This document shows positions 10,518-20,511 of a stretch of 64,000 bases of DNA, one piece after another (within the stretch, counting starts at the first letter, position 1; the number at the start of each line of letters is the position of its first letter). Position numbers and translations under genes: made by a program. The DNA is from Septoria linicola (Eukaryota > Ascomycota > Dothideomycetes > Mycosphaerellales > Mycosphaerellaceae), in NCBI GenBank assembly GCA_024114885.1, contig CP099418.1:992001-1056000 (forward strand). The letters run 5' to 3'. Under the pieces are notes generated by a model. The model was not told the origin of the DNA. It was given only the letters and a program-made list of their open reading frames with translations, and ran no database searches.

Positions 10518-11980
10518 CTTGAGTTCTCGTTCTGGCGGATTCTGGAATGGGCTGATAGTGATAATGATCTGATACGAAGGCTATCTCAAAAGCATTATAT
10601 ATGTCGCGACCATCAACAGAAAAGCCGATTCTGCCTGCAACGGATACCATCTTCGAGACATGTGGACACTCGTACCACTGCCGTTTCCTACTAAGCATAT
10701 TAAACGTGGTGCTTTGCATCAGAGAAATTGTGAGCAGCTCTCTCGATGCATCAGACATGCTGCTCTGGCGGCGGCCGCACGTGGTAGACCTGTCAAGATC
10801 ACAGCCATTGACGATGCTCTTTGCTCAGAGTACTCCACAAAAGTAGAGGATTATGGCAGCTCACTGGCCTGGAAAATCTTCTGGAGAACCCAGCGTAAAC
10901 ATCTGATGAGCTGTTGTGAACTTGTAACGACATCTTGGCTTCGGCGTCTTGATTCTCCGAAGCATTGAGATGGCGGGACTGGCAGATATTCATTGGTTTT
11001 CGCGCAGTGACGAGCTGAGATACCCACAAAAGTGTCTCTTTCGTGAACGACGCCGTTGCAACAGCGTAGTTATGCTCATTGTGCTCGATTCTTGTCATGC
11101 CTCTCGGTGAATCTTGTCTGTGGGGAAGGGTTAACAACATTTGTTGGTAGGTTGTCTCTCCGATGAGATATAGCTATGGTTTGCGTCACTGCGTGTCTAC
11201 TTCACCCTAAGCATGACTATATGCGCCCTCACGTGGCATGCCTGACAGGTCGTCTGGGGTCGCCAATACTGTGGCGGAGCGGTATGAAGCAATGCCAAGG
11301 ACGAAATCGCCACATTGACGTCGGGCATCAGATGTTGGCGCAGCAGTTGATGTGATTGAGTATCTCCGGTTGCACATGTTACGCTGTCTCCTTCAGGACT
11401 TCCATACGGCTGAGAGAACTTAAGGTGACCACGTCGGGCCATCCATGCCTCGACCAAAACTTCGCACGTAAGTCGTGGTGTACACTCGTGAGGTACATTC
11501 TTGATGTACACTTGCGTGAAACACGAACAGTTGCCGTACGGTAAGCGAGACAACAGAGCCGTTCAACGAAGTTGTGGTAGCGATGGTCATGAGAATGCTG
11601 AATGGACCATCAACTCTTGCGTGCCTGCAACAGAGAGCATGTCGAGTCAGCCTGATAGTGTGATCAACGCTCCACTGAGGAAGGGTGCTGTATTTTGTGC
11701 TCCAATAAACCAGGCTGCCAGTATAGAGTTTGCCTTGGCACGAATGGGATCTTGCCGCGTGCAATCTGACACGCAGGCAGGACGCCTTCAACAAGGATTA
11801 GCGCAGGGACGAATGTGGTGATGATATGAATGAATCTGCTTGTAGATGTTCCATGGCGATTTGTGTTTTTTGTTACGGCCGATATTGACCTGACATATAG
11901 ACTGCGCCAGAGAAGTGTCCATCGACATTTTGACTGGTAACATCTTCAAACAACAGCGCATTCTTGCCATATTTATCGAT
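10518..11980. other. Long divergent intergenic region (1.46 kb)
   Basis: It separates the prepropeptide (minus) from the AsaB-like oxidoreductase (plus), so both promoters lie here. Several short open frames on both strands show no family, domain or splice context. No RNA gene or mobile element was recognised. Confidence 0.5.
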
Positions 11981-12955
11981 ATGCCGCACGCAGAAGAAGC
12001 AAATATCACCGGAGCGTTGAACTTTTATAGTTCAGATGCATGGGCAGCTGATCAACCGCGAAAGGTATACCTTGGCACAGTGAGCGACAAGCTGAGGAAA
12101 CACGAGCCACACGTGGTTGAGATCAACAACATTCGCGCTACTTCGAATCCATTCACCTTGGACCAGAACGGATTTCAGTTTGTGACCAGCCCGGCCTCTC
12201 TCGCCGGATCTGATTTCGATAATGACGAGCTCGTCAAGACGGTCTATTACGCCGAATTCGAAAACCTCATGAAATCTGTGACTGGCGCCTCGGAGGTTCA
12301 CACGTTTGGTCATATGATCCGGCGCAACACCACACTCGATGTGCGTAAGGAAGCCGAGGAAGTGAACGCAAAGGACGGCCCAAACGCTTTCATAAAGAGG
12401 ATTCATCCAGCAACATCGTGTCATGTCGATCAATCGTATCGTGGTGCGGTGAATGCACTTCAGTATGAGCTACCCGAACGAGCGGAAGAGCTCATGAAGC
12501 GCCGGTGGTGTATTATCAACATTTGGCGTCCGATCAAGCCGGTGAAGAGGGATGCACTGGTGGTATGTGACTGGAAGACTGTAGATGCTGCCAAAGATTT
12601 AGTGGAGATCGATCAGGTTCTGCCAATACCAGCACAACATTCCAACTATGGAGGGACTGCTGGTCAAACTAAAGTCGCGAAGCCGAGGGATATACCCAGA
12701 TGGGTATGTTGCGGGAAGATCTCCATTGACACCGGAAGCTGACTGGCAAAACAGGAGATTGCGTTCAACCCTCAACAGAAGTGGTACTTCGCTTCTGACA
12801 TGAAGCCAGAGGAGTGTTTCCTGATCAAGTGCTTCGATTCGAGCGATGACGGTGTTGCGAAGTGCTGTCCTCACGCTGCGTTCTCCCGCGCGATTGATCA
12901 AGGGCCACCCAGAGAAAGCATTGAGGCCAGATGTCTGGTCTTCTGGGACACATAG
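11981..12955 (+). CDS. AsaB/GA4-desaturase/CmcJ-like oxidoreductase
   Basis: Exons 11981-12703 and 12755-12955 join across an intron with GTATGT donor, GCTGAC branch and ACAG acceptor, giving about 307 residues. The open frame extends to a GTG at 11915, but 11981 is the first ATG and starts a plausible N-terminus (MPHAEEANITGAL). Family motifs include a YYAEFENL block, IRRNT, HPATSCHVDQS (a possible metal-binding H-x-D), WCIINIWRPIK, WYFASDMKPEE, and CPHAAF with a second histidine near the end. This family includes AsaB of aspergillic acid biosynthesis, gibberellin GA4 desaturase and the CmcJ-like proteins. Members are thought to be iron-dependent hydroxylases or desaturases of small molecules. 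Its substrate here is unknown; the neighbouring peptide precursor is one candidate by position only. Confidence 0.85.
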
Positions 12956-13042
12956 AGCTTGCTAGTCGATAGACCTGACGAAAGGAGAACCCTTGCTCGG
13001 TACAGAGTATCACTTGAATGAATTGTGTCGTCCTCTGACATC

Positions 13043-14005
13043 TCAAGGCTTTCCAAATCGTGCCAGCGCTGGTCTCGATAGCGTATCGTCTTGCCACTCA
13101 GGAAACTTCAAGACAGGCGGCTTTGGTGGCGGTCCAGATACGTTGAAGTAATCGCTTTCACCCGTACGTAGCCTAGCAAGGGACATCACGCTGGAGCGTC
13201 TGCGTTTGACAATCTTCACTGCTCCGTAGATCGATGGAGCATTCGCGACAAACGTGGAGACTACCACCTGCACTGAGGCCCAGAAGCTGCGTGCGTGCTG
13301 TACCGAGCCGTCTCTGAATATGAAGTGTATCTTGAGGCCAATGACAATAATGCAGAATGTACCAAGCAGATAGAGCAGGCCCAGTTGAAGATTCGCTGGC
13401 CATTGACGAATCTGGGCCTTGAGAATAGGAGCAGAGACGACAAGTAGGATAAGATCGATGACCAAATTCGATACGCATTGCAAGAGGATTTGAGCGTATG
13501 CGCGTGTGCATTGGTGCGGGAGTCCTTCTGGTGTGCGGGTCCAATAGTATGTAACGGATCGGCATTCGAGAAAGGTCGCCAGAATGACGGCAAAATAGGT
13601 CAACCCAACGATAACCCAGCAGAGCCTGATAGCTTTATGGATCCATGAGACGTGGTTCATCATCTCACGATAGAACAACAGGAGCAATATGGACTGCAAC
13701 CAATAGTAGGTCGTCACCAGTACTCGGGCGCAGAGTACAAGTATACTGCTTGTCCGAGTCTTCGAGGCATCCTCCAGACCAGGAGTGTTGATTGTACCCC
13801 AGTGCAGAATGAGCGCATTGCATATGGTGCGAGCTGCCAAGGTCACGATCGAGCCTGCGACAACATAGGCAATTGTATCAAATCCACGACGTTGATGCCG
13901 ATGCGCCACGAGCCTGATGAGGAGTATGGCAAATGCAAGCGACGCGCATATCCAGGATGCTAGAAAGGCATCGTTCTGTGAGATGATGTGGTTTCCGAAA
14001 TACAT
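13043..14005 (-). CDS. Seven-helix fungal rhodopsin-domain integral membrane protein (GPCR-like)
   Basis: One exon of 320 residues. The ATG at 14005 is preferred; the frame is open to a TTG at 14077. Seven hydrophobic segments are visible, starting with FLASWICASLAFAILLIRLV and ending with a VVVSTFVANAPSIYGAV helix. The cytosolic tail has a basic RRRSS patch and the PPPKPPVLKF-type end common in this family. The pattern (short outside N-terminus, 7 TM, paired loop cysteines, basic tail) matches the fungal rhodopsin-domain/PTH11-related family of putative receptors at the plasma membrane. It has no CFEM domain, so it is not a full PTH11 type. It is transcribed towards the AsaB-like gene; their stop codons are about 90 bp apart. 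Ligand unknown. Confidence 0.8.
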   Translation of the reverse strand: MYFGNHIISQNDAFLASWICASLAFAILLIRLVAHRHQRRGFDTIAYVVAGSIVTLAARTICNALILHWGTINTPGLEDASKTRTSSILVLCARVLVTTYYWLQSILLLLFYREMMNHVSWIHKAIRLCWVIVGLTYFAVILATFLECRSVTYYWTRTPEGLPHQCTRAYAQILLQCVSNLVIDLILLVVSAPILKAQIRQWPANLQLGLLYLLGTFCIIVIGLKIHFIFRDGSVQHARSFWASVQVVVSTFVANAPSIYGAVKIVKRRRSSVMSLARLRTGESDYFNVSGPPPKPPVLKFPEWQDDTLSRPALARFGKP

Positions 14006-14929
14006 CTCATCGTCGGCGGGATGCTGGCCGTGGCCGGCGTGACCGTGAAGGCTCCTGGTCTGTTGACTGCAGGTCAACTAGGAAGGTGAACAGGATACTG
14101 GGGCCTTTCAAGGCGATCGTCCTCGCACGAGCGAGGCGAACCAGTGGAGAATAACCCCGCACAATCTTTTCCAGCCGGCTGGGCTGCGTGTCGATCGTCG
14201 GTACCACGTTTTGCCAAGTGTTGAAGAGTGCGCGCCAAGTGGTTCCGGTTTGCGGTATGAACAGTCTTCTGGGAGAGCGAGGCTGTGTTGAGGCTTTTCC
14301 ACGGTCCAGGCTGACCATTGCATCAGCATCCAGCGCAACGAGAGCACTGAAGTGGCTTGGAAATTGGAGATCTGCCACGGTGACATTGCTCGTCGAGGAC
14401 AATTAGCACGCACTGGTCCGGGCGAGCCGAAGGATCATGCCAATATCAGACATGGTGCCAAATCACAGCCACATATTTTGTACCATCAATTTGTGTGGCA
14501 TGTTTGAGTAGGACACCGTCAAATTCTGGGCGGTGTCATGGTACGGGCGCAGCAAGTTTTTTGTGAGATTAGCAGGACGTAGATCAGGTATGGATAGTCG
14601 CCGGGAAGCGCTGCTGCTCATCTATCAGGCACTCCCTTCGGTATGAACAGCTGCATATGGGCTCTTCGTCACCGTCTTGGCCGCTGGTCAATAATGTGTC
14701 GCGGCTGTCATTGATGTGTATTTTATAGATGCGATGTGTTGTCGAGAAGCGCCGAATGCGGCTCCCTCGACTGATGCGATGCCTGTGACGTACTTGCCAA
14801 AATTCCCAGCGGCGGGCGACGTGGTAAACGCGAATCTGCCTCTCTCTCTGTGTCGCGTTGTAGACAGCAGCATTCTTCACTTTCAGCTTAGCATTCGTAT
14901 CTGCTGCCTAACTCAGCTCGTTGTTCAGC
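14006..14929. other. Divergent intergenic region
   Basis: Promoter region between the receptor-like gene (minus) and the DUF1769 gene (plus). A minus open frame at 14007-14402 could be an upstream exon of the receptor gene but has no supporting motif. Confidence 0.4.
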
Positions 14930-16009
14930 ATGGCGGACAAATACATTCTCAAGGTCACGGCGGGCCCCAACTACGAAGAGCAGAAGCCTGTTGCAGTCAA
15001 CTCGGAACAGTCGATTCAGATTGCCAACGAACACGTCTCGGTCGACCTCAAAGTGCGCATTCAGAACTATCGCGGGCTGCCCGAAGGCTCGCCAAAGACA
15101 TCGCCCTACTTCGAGCACGACAAGCACAAGCACGATCTCTACTCGCTTGCCTTCACTTTTACCCCCAAGAAAGACCTCAACGGCCACGATGTCGTCTTCG
15201 GCAACGACTTCGATCACCCTATCAAAGATAAACTACCTCCTGGCTTCAATCAAGCATTTAAGATCGCAACATGGTTCATCGATCCGGGGTTGTACGGCGA
15301 TGTCTACGCGGACGAGCCATATTTGTACAGTCCGCTGTTGAGCTCTATGAACGTGTTGAGAGTCGGACCAAAGGACGACAAGGAGCAGGAGAAGGTAGAA
15401 GAGGTTCGCGCGAATGAGTCCACATTGGTCTTTGAGGAAGGTGCAGATGGCGATGGGCAGGAAGTACGACACGATCTCAAAGTACCTGACCTGGGTCCTG
15501 CCAGACAAAAGTTCTTCTTGACCGAACAGCATCTCAAGGACTTCACATTTGAAAAGGGGAGAGAATATTCAAACGACTTCTTCAATCCTTACTTGGATTT
15601 CAATGGTGTGTATGGCCTCGGCCGATTAGAGAGGATCGCCTTATCTAACACAATTCGACAGATTTCGCTCTGCGCCTGCCTGGCTTCAGCTTAGTACCTG
15701 GCATCACAATCCCAATCATCAGCTACTGGGATGGGCAACCACTACGGTATGTTCATTCAATCCCGAACTTTTGACTCTGTTCTGTGCTCTCAGTACGGCT
15801 TTTGTGGAGGAAATTGACAACTGACGTGCTGACACAGCTCACACGGGCTTAGGTATGTTATGAAGAATCGTGCCACAAATGAGCCGCTGTTTGTGATCAT
15901 CTTCACACTTCTGCCCAAGGACGGCGAGGGCGAACCTAACAAGACGGCCGAATCCAAGGGCAATGAGCCTACCAAGACTGCCGACACCAACGACGATGAG
16001 CTTGACTAG
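14930..16009 (+). CDS. DUF1769 (UPF0590) family protein
   Basis: Exons 14930-15605, 15662-15746 and 15838-16009 join in frame. ATG at 14930 (MADKYILKVTAGPNY) fits the family start. The body carries the typical N-terminal YILKVTAGP strand, the VDLKVRIQNYRGLP segment, a DLYSLAFTFTPKKDLNG stretch, FGNDFDHPIKDKLPPG, FKIATWFIDPGL, YLYSPLLSSMN, and a C-terminal GFSLVPGITIPIISYWDGQPLR/YVMKNR block. The family is fungal and cytoplasmic. The lipid-binding-like C2-type beta content seems likely, but biochemical function is not established. The reading frame stays open after the TAG at 16007-16009 (separate entry). Confidence 0.85.
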
Positions 16010-16204
16010 ACGGGAATGCCCACGATCGTGAGAGATTTTGCAGAAGGTGGGCAGCCTTATATGTTGAACCATGAGGCCGCTGCACAGTATCCCCCGCCAG
16101 CACTGAGCCAGCATACTTCAATGGACTTAGCTCTGCCAGATGAGGCTCTTGATTCTGATGGGGTCGACTTCTCACTGCCATCGGAAGACGAAGACAGCCA
16201 GTAA
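16010..16204 (+). other. In-frame open extension after the DUF1769 stop codon
   Basis: After TAG at 16007-16009 the same frame stays open for 64 codons and ends in TAA. It has a coding-like composition, with an acidic tail ending DFSLPSEDEDSQ. No donor site upstream would remove the stop cleanly. It may be 3' UTR that happens to be open, a readthrough extension, or the result of a recent nonsense mutation. Confidence 0.35.
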
Positions 16205-16708
16205 CACGGAGTACGGCGTGCTAGCAAAGCACGAGATCGGCAATACAGAAGTACGAGTAACGACACGATAGAGGAAGAGCCACGACATTCACGCAGACGC
16301 ACATGTTGCATATCGGGACGGAACAGGTTATTTTAGATACCCAGGAACTCACATTCTTGCATGAAGCAGTAGTATCGCAAAAAACTGCTCATTGGCAACT
16401 AGTCTTCATGAGACCATGTTCTCGTGCCGTCACCATTTCCGCGAAGCTAATGAACAACAAAAGTGACCCAGAACAGAGCGATCTGCTGCTGACGCTACCA
16501 CGCCAGAAAACAAGCTGCATCAAGAAGTGGAGTCGACTGGGATCGGTATGCTTGTACGATTGTGCTGTGTCACCGCATCCTGCATCTCAAGACGGCTCCC
16601 CAACCAAGATGCCTCAAGATTACTTATGATCGAAGCCACGTCCAAGGCGTGGCAATCAGAAAGAATGCTTACATCAAGCCTTGGACCCTTCACCAAACAC
16701 CTTCCACA

Positions 16709-17011
16709 ATGGGCTCCACCGAACGCCTCACATCCAAACGATGGAAAATCTTACTACCTATCGCAGGTCTCTTGGCTCTGGCCGTGATGTACATCGTCGT
16801 CTATCAAGCAGGTTGGAGCTGGGACGATGGGCAGACATCTTCTTGGAGTGATGAGGAGTTGGAGAATAACGCTGAGTTGAAGCCGAAAGTGGAATTGGAG
16901 TTTGGGCATGGACCTGTTGCGCATGAGAACTTGAGGGTGGAGGGCAATGAGAAGGGAGGCGGGAATGGGAATGGGAATTGGAGTGGGAATGAAACGAGGA
17001 CGGGAGGGTGA
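16709..17011 (+). CDS. Small single-pass membrane protein, hypothetical
   Basis: ATG at 16709 opens about 100 residues: a short basic N-terminus (TSKRWK), one strong hydrophobic helix (ILLPIAGLLALAVMYIVVY), then an acidic and finally Gly/Asn-rich tail. This is the topology of a signal-anchored or tail-out membrane protein. The frame is open upstream to 16562 without a better start. The stop TGA overlaps a GTGAGG donor-like site, so a further exon is possible. No family recognised. Confidence 0.4.
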   Translation: MGSTERLTSKRWKILLPIAGLLALAVMYIVVYQAGWSWDDGQTSSWSDEELENNAELKPKVELEFGHGPVAHENLRVEGNEKGGGNGNGNWSGNETRTGG

Positions 17012-18452
17012 GGAGGGGTATTGTGTCTGGATCGGATTGGAGAGTAGAGGTGCCGTGGAAGCTGGGCTGGGCTTGGGTCGAAGAGTGCAGCGAGGAGCGA
17101 TGAAGCCAGCACGTGAAGGCGCCTCGTCACAAGGCTCCATGACTATGGGTATACCATTGCTCGTCTTGGCTAGAGTTCCACTCCACCCTTCAGTCAAGCC
17201 ACTTCGTCGACAAAAGGCTCTAATGTGCTCGGGCTCTAGCAGTGCGATCGCCTTATCGAGAACAAGTCTCACCCAACACCGAGCAAGGCGGCTCTCACAG
17301 GCCTGTGACGTGGCGAAGGCGATACCAGCGCAACGAGTGCGTGCTTGACGCTATCCGATCAGACGATGATGCTGCACTTCTGTCGTTGAAAGGGACCGTT
17401 GGGAAGATGATAATTCGCCGGAGAATGTGGCTGTCTGAAGGTCGCAGTTGGCCTTGAAGATGTTTTGTTGTATTCTTACACAAGTCTGTTTATCGTGAAG
17501 CACGCTGTGATGAACAATCATGTCTCAACTGCGGGGCAGAAGCGAAGGACCACCACGCTGGAAGCTCTTCGCTATAGACAGCGTTTCATGGTACGCTACT
17601 GCAGTGAGCTTTGTGCTCGAGGGTCCCAAGTCCAAACGCGAGTTTCACAGCATTGATCGCGAAAGTCACGCGTTGTGTTGTTTGTGAACAGCGATAGCCG
17701 TGGAAGCATGGTCGTTAGACGAGGCTCAAACGACGATCCGGCTACGTGTCGAGTATCGAGGAGGCCCACTTGAGGACAGCAGCGGTGGGTAAACATGAGG
17801 AGCATTGTGCGTCAGACCGCAGTCATCATTGGACATACTGTCCATACCTCTCCCAATTGATGGCAGACGAATGGGAAGAAGTGAAGGCTAGTGGGAAGTA
17901 TATATCACTCGAGGGAAATGATGGTTTGTCGAAGGTGAATTGCGAAAGGTCTACGAGTTGCCAAGGGCGTCTCCTTATTTCGCCAGCCTTTCTGCACCCT
18001 TGCACGCTGACGACACGCCGTCATTTTGTTGTTGTTATTGTTTTGCTCCGACGTGCAGACGCCATGTGCCTTGTGTAGTGAGCGTGTTTGAACAATGTGA
18101 GTAGCCTCTTCTGTTTATACCGAGCCCCCTTCCCCATGGCATCACAGCACATGATGGATCTGGCGTACACACAAGCAGCTGTGGACACGGCAGGTGTTTG
18201 CACATGTGTCGACCCCTGGTCCTGGCCAGGTTTCACAGTCGGGCTCCAGATCCAGAAATATTATCGAAGCGTCTCGTCTGCACGCACGCACGCACGCACG
18301 CATCCTGGCCTACGATCCCATCAGTCAATCAATCAGTCAAATCATAGTCGGGCATGGCGGCTGCTGCTCCTGCTAGACTAAAGCATACGATACACATATT
18401 TGCTCTTGCCCGATCATGATCGCACGCTAATCTGGCTCTTTCCCTTCAAGAA
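17012..18452. other. Gene-poor region with a short CACG microsatellite
   Basis: No gene supported over 1.4 kb. A tetranucleotide run (CACG, about 5.5 units, 18281-18302) is followed at 18315-18345 by an imperfect TCAATCAG/TCAGTCAA tract. The last part is the promoter/5' UTR of the gene starting at 18453. Confidence 0.5.
18281..18302. repeat. CACG tetranucleotide microsatellite
   Basis: About five and a half perfect CACG units in the upstream region of the disordered-protein gene. It is a simple-sequence tract, and copy number may vary among strains. Confidence 0.85.
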
Positions 18453-20033
18453 ATGTCAGCAGAACGATCGTCATCCGCCGTTCGAAACCTGCGATCCCTC
18501 TTCGAGAACAAAGCTTCAGAGCATCTCCCACCAGACGGCCGCGGAAGATCCCCTGGAGAGCTGACCGTTGCTGCCAACAACAACGACCTCACGCCGCGAC
18601 CCAGGTCTAAGATCAGAGCTTCCTTCATTGCCGTCGAGTCTCCGCCCACCACCCACCACCCCTTCACCCCCAGGGCTATGACAATGGCCTCCGCTCCGGA
18701 CTTTAGCAAGATCCCCAACAGCGATGCCAAGGACACGCTGGACCAAATGTCGGCCCTGAACCGTGAGCCGAGCACTGGCAGACGGACCAGCTTCAGCCAG
18801 AATGCCGACAGCCATGCCGTGCAGGCCATCAAGGCCACCGTGGCAGAGGAGGGAGAGCGGAGGAAGTCGCACGCAGTGGCCGAAGTCATCCCCGAGGCAG
18901 CAGTCGAAACACCGCTGGTGGAGGCGGACAAGCAGTTGGGAGGCCAGAAGGGCGGAAAGGGCTCTCCATTGAAGAGAGAGTTCTCGCCCAAGAAGAAGGA
19001 GGAGTCCAAGGCAGCACCATTGAAGGTGGACAAGGAGGCGGAGAATCCAGACAAGCACTTGACTGGCGCTGAGGAGGAGCCTGCGATCATGAAGCCTGCT
19101 GCACCAACCAATTCAGACGCTGTCAGTGGAGGTCAGGCACTGTCGCATACTGCTGAGGATTTGCGCAAGACTACAGCAAAGCCTGCCAGCAAGGCGCCTT
19201 CCACGAAGCCGGCCACGAAGCCTGCAGCAATCTCGACTGCAAACAAGACCTCACGACCGTCGGTAGGCCTCAAGTCGCCTCAATCAACGACATCGTCCAC
19301 GAGGACGGCTACTTCCCCAAAGCCAATCACTAAAAAGCCCAGTAGGGCTTCATTGGCAGCTCCAACTGCTGCCTCTGTTGCAAGAGCCGCAGGCGCAGAC
19401 AAAGCAGCAACCAAGCCAGCAGCAGCGAAGCCTAAGCCCCGTGAGCCAACGAAGCCCGTAGAAGTGTCTTCGCGCTTGACTGCGCCGACTGCAGCATCTC
19501 GCGCGAGAGTTGAGGGTCCCACCGCACCAGCAGCCAAGTCAGCATCTGCGGCAACGACACGTCCCAAACCAGCGGGCTCAGCACGTCCTTCTCTAGGACG
19601 GCCGGAGTCTCGGGGCTCACAAAATCCCACAAAGAAGACGAGTGCACCGGTCGATGGCAGCTTCTTGGAGCGCATGACCAGACCGACTGCTGCATCTGCC
19701 AACAGGATAGCGAAAGAGGCGGAGGCCAAGGCAGCCGCACGAAAGCAAAAGCTGCCATCCCGACCGAAGACGAATGGACACCCTAAGAAGGCACGCCCAT
19801 CCACCATCGACTCGGCAGAGCATGGCGACGAGACGATCGTAGACGAGCCCTCTGTTCTCCTTGAAGGTGATCATGTAGGAGATTCTACCGAGCAGGCGAA
19901 GGTGATTGCCGCCGACAACAGGCCAGGTTCGCCAACCGGTGATCACGCTGCAGTTCCAGCGACGAATGGTGCTCAAGATGGAGCGCTAGAAGGCACACCT
20001 GCCGCACTGGGTTCGGGAGATGCGATTCGCTAG
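18453..20033 (+). CDS. Ala/Lys/Pro-rich disordered protein with repeated PTAAS-x-x-R motif
   Basis: One exon, ATG at 18453, 526 residues. No globular domain is recognised. The N-terminus (SSAVRNLRSLFENK) may form a short helix. The rest is strongly charged and low in complexity: KREFSPKKKEE, then Lys/Ala/Pro/Thr-rich stretches with many KP, SRP and TKPA steps. The motif PTAAS followed by a basic residue appears three times (APTAASVARA, APTAASRARV, RPTAASANRI). High basic charge with SP/TP sites (KSPQ, TSPKP) recalls microtubule- or nucleic-acid-binding tails, which is inference. It is probably phosphorylated and intracellular. Confidence 0.75.
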   Translation: MSAERSSSAVRNLRSLFENKASEHLPPDGRGRSPGELTVAANNNDLTPRPRSKIRASFIAVESPPTTHHPFTPRAMTMASAPDFSKIPNSDAKDTLDQMSALNREPSTGRRTSFSQNADSHAVQAIKATVAEEGERRKSHAVAEVIPEAAVETPLVEADKQLGGQKGGKGSPLKREFSPKKKEESKAAPLKVDKEAENPDKHLTGAEEEPAIMKPAAPTNSDAVSGGQALSHTAEDLRKTTAKPASKAPSTKPATKPAAISTANKTSRPSVGLKSPQSTTSSTRTATSPKPITKKPSRASLAAPTAASVARAAGADKAATKPAAAKPKPREPTKPVEVSSRLTAPTAASRARVEGPTAPAAKSASAATTRPKPAGSARPSLGRPESRGSQNPTKKTSAPVDGSFLERMTRPTAASANRIAKEAEAKAAARKQKLPSRPKTNGHPKKARPSTIDSAEHGDETIVDEPSVLLEGDHVGDSTEQAKVIAADNRPGSPTGDHAAVPATNGAQDGALEGTPAALGSGDAIR

Positions 20034-20511
20034 TCACGAACGCTGACCCCGTCCACTTTCCGAGTCAAAGGAATTCGCGACTCTATCTCGCCTCTCGATC
20101 CTGGACGATCGCGCATGATCGACTTTCGTCTGGGCCAGGGTGATGGTTGCGGAAGAGAGGCATTGTAGTAGCGAGACGAGAAGAAGATGGAAATGGAGAT
20201 GAAAGACTTCTCGAAGCCGTTAAGCATTGGTATCGTAGCAAGCGTTGTCCTTGTTGATCTTTCGAGAAATTGCTTATAGCTAGATACCACAGCATCGTTT
20301 TTGACTTTTAATTGCATGATCACTGTCATACTTCTAGGCCGAAACATGTCTATTTCGCACGTACAGAAGGTTTATCGAGCCATCCGAAGGTGGTACTACG
20401 AGGTCTCGTGGACAATGAACTCGCGTGTGAAAGCAAAGTCAAGCTGATGATCAATACTAACGGTACAAGAAACAGCAGCACACTCATAACATTGCCAATT
20501 TGGAAAAATTA
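20034..20511. other. Convergent intergenic region
   Basis: 3' flanks of the disordered protein gene (plus) and the pseudokinase gene (minus). No gene seen. Confidence 0.6.

Noticed and set aside
8970..14005. A standard dikaritin-type RiPP cluster
   Set aside because: No DUF3328/UstYa protein (HxxHC-type motifs), tyrosinase or methyltransferase of that pathway type is visible in the window; only the precursor resembles that class.
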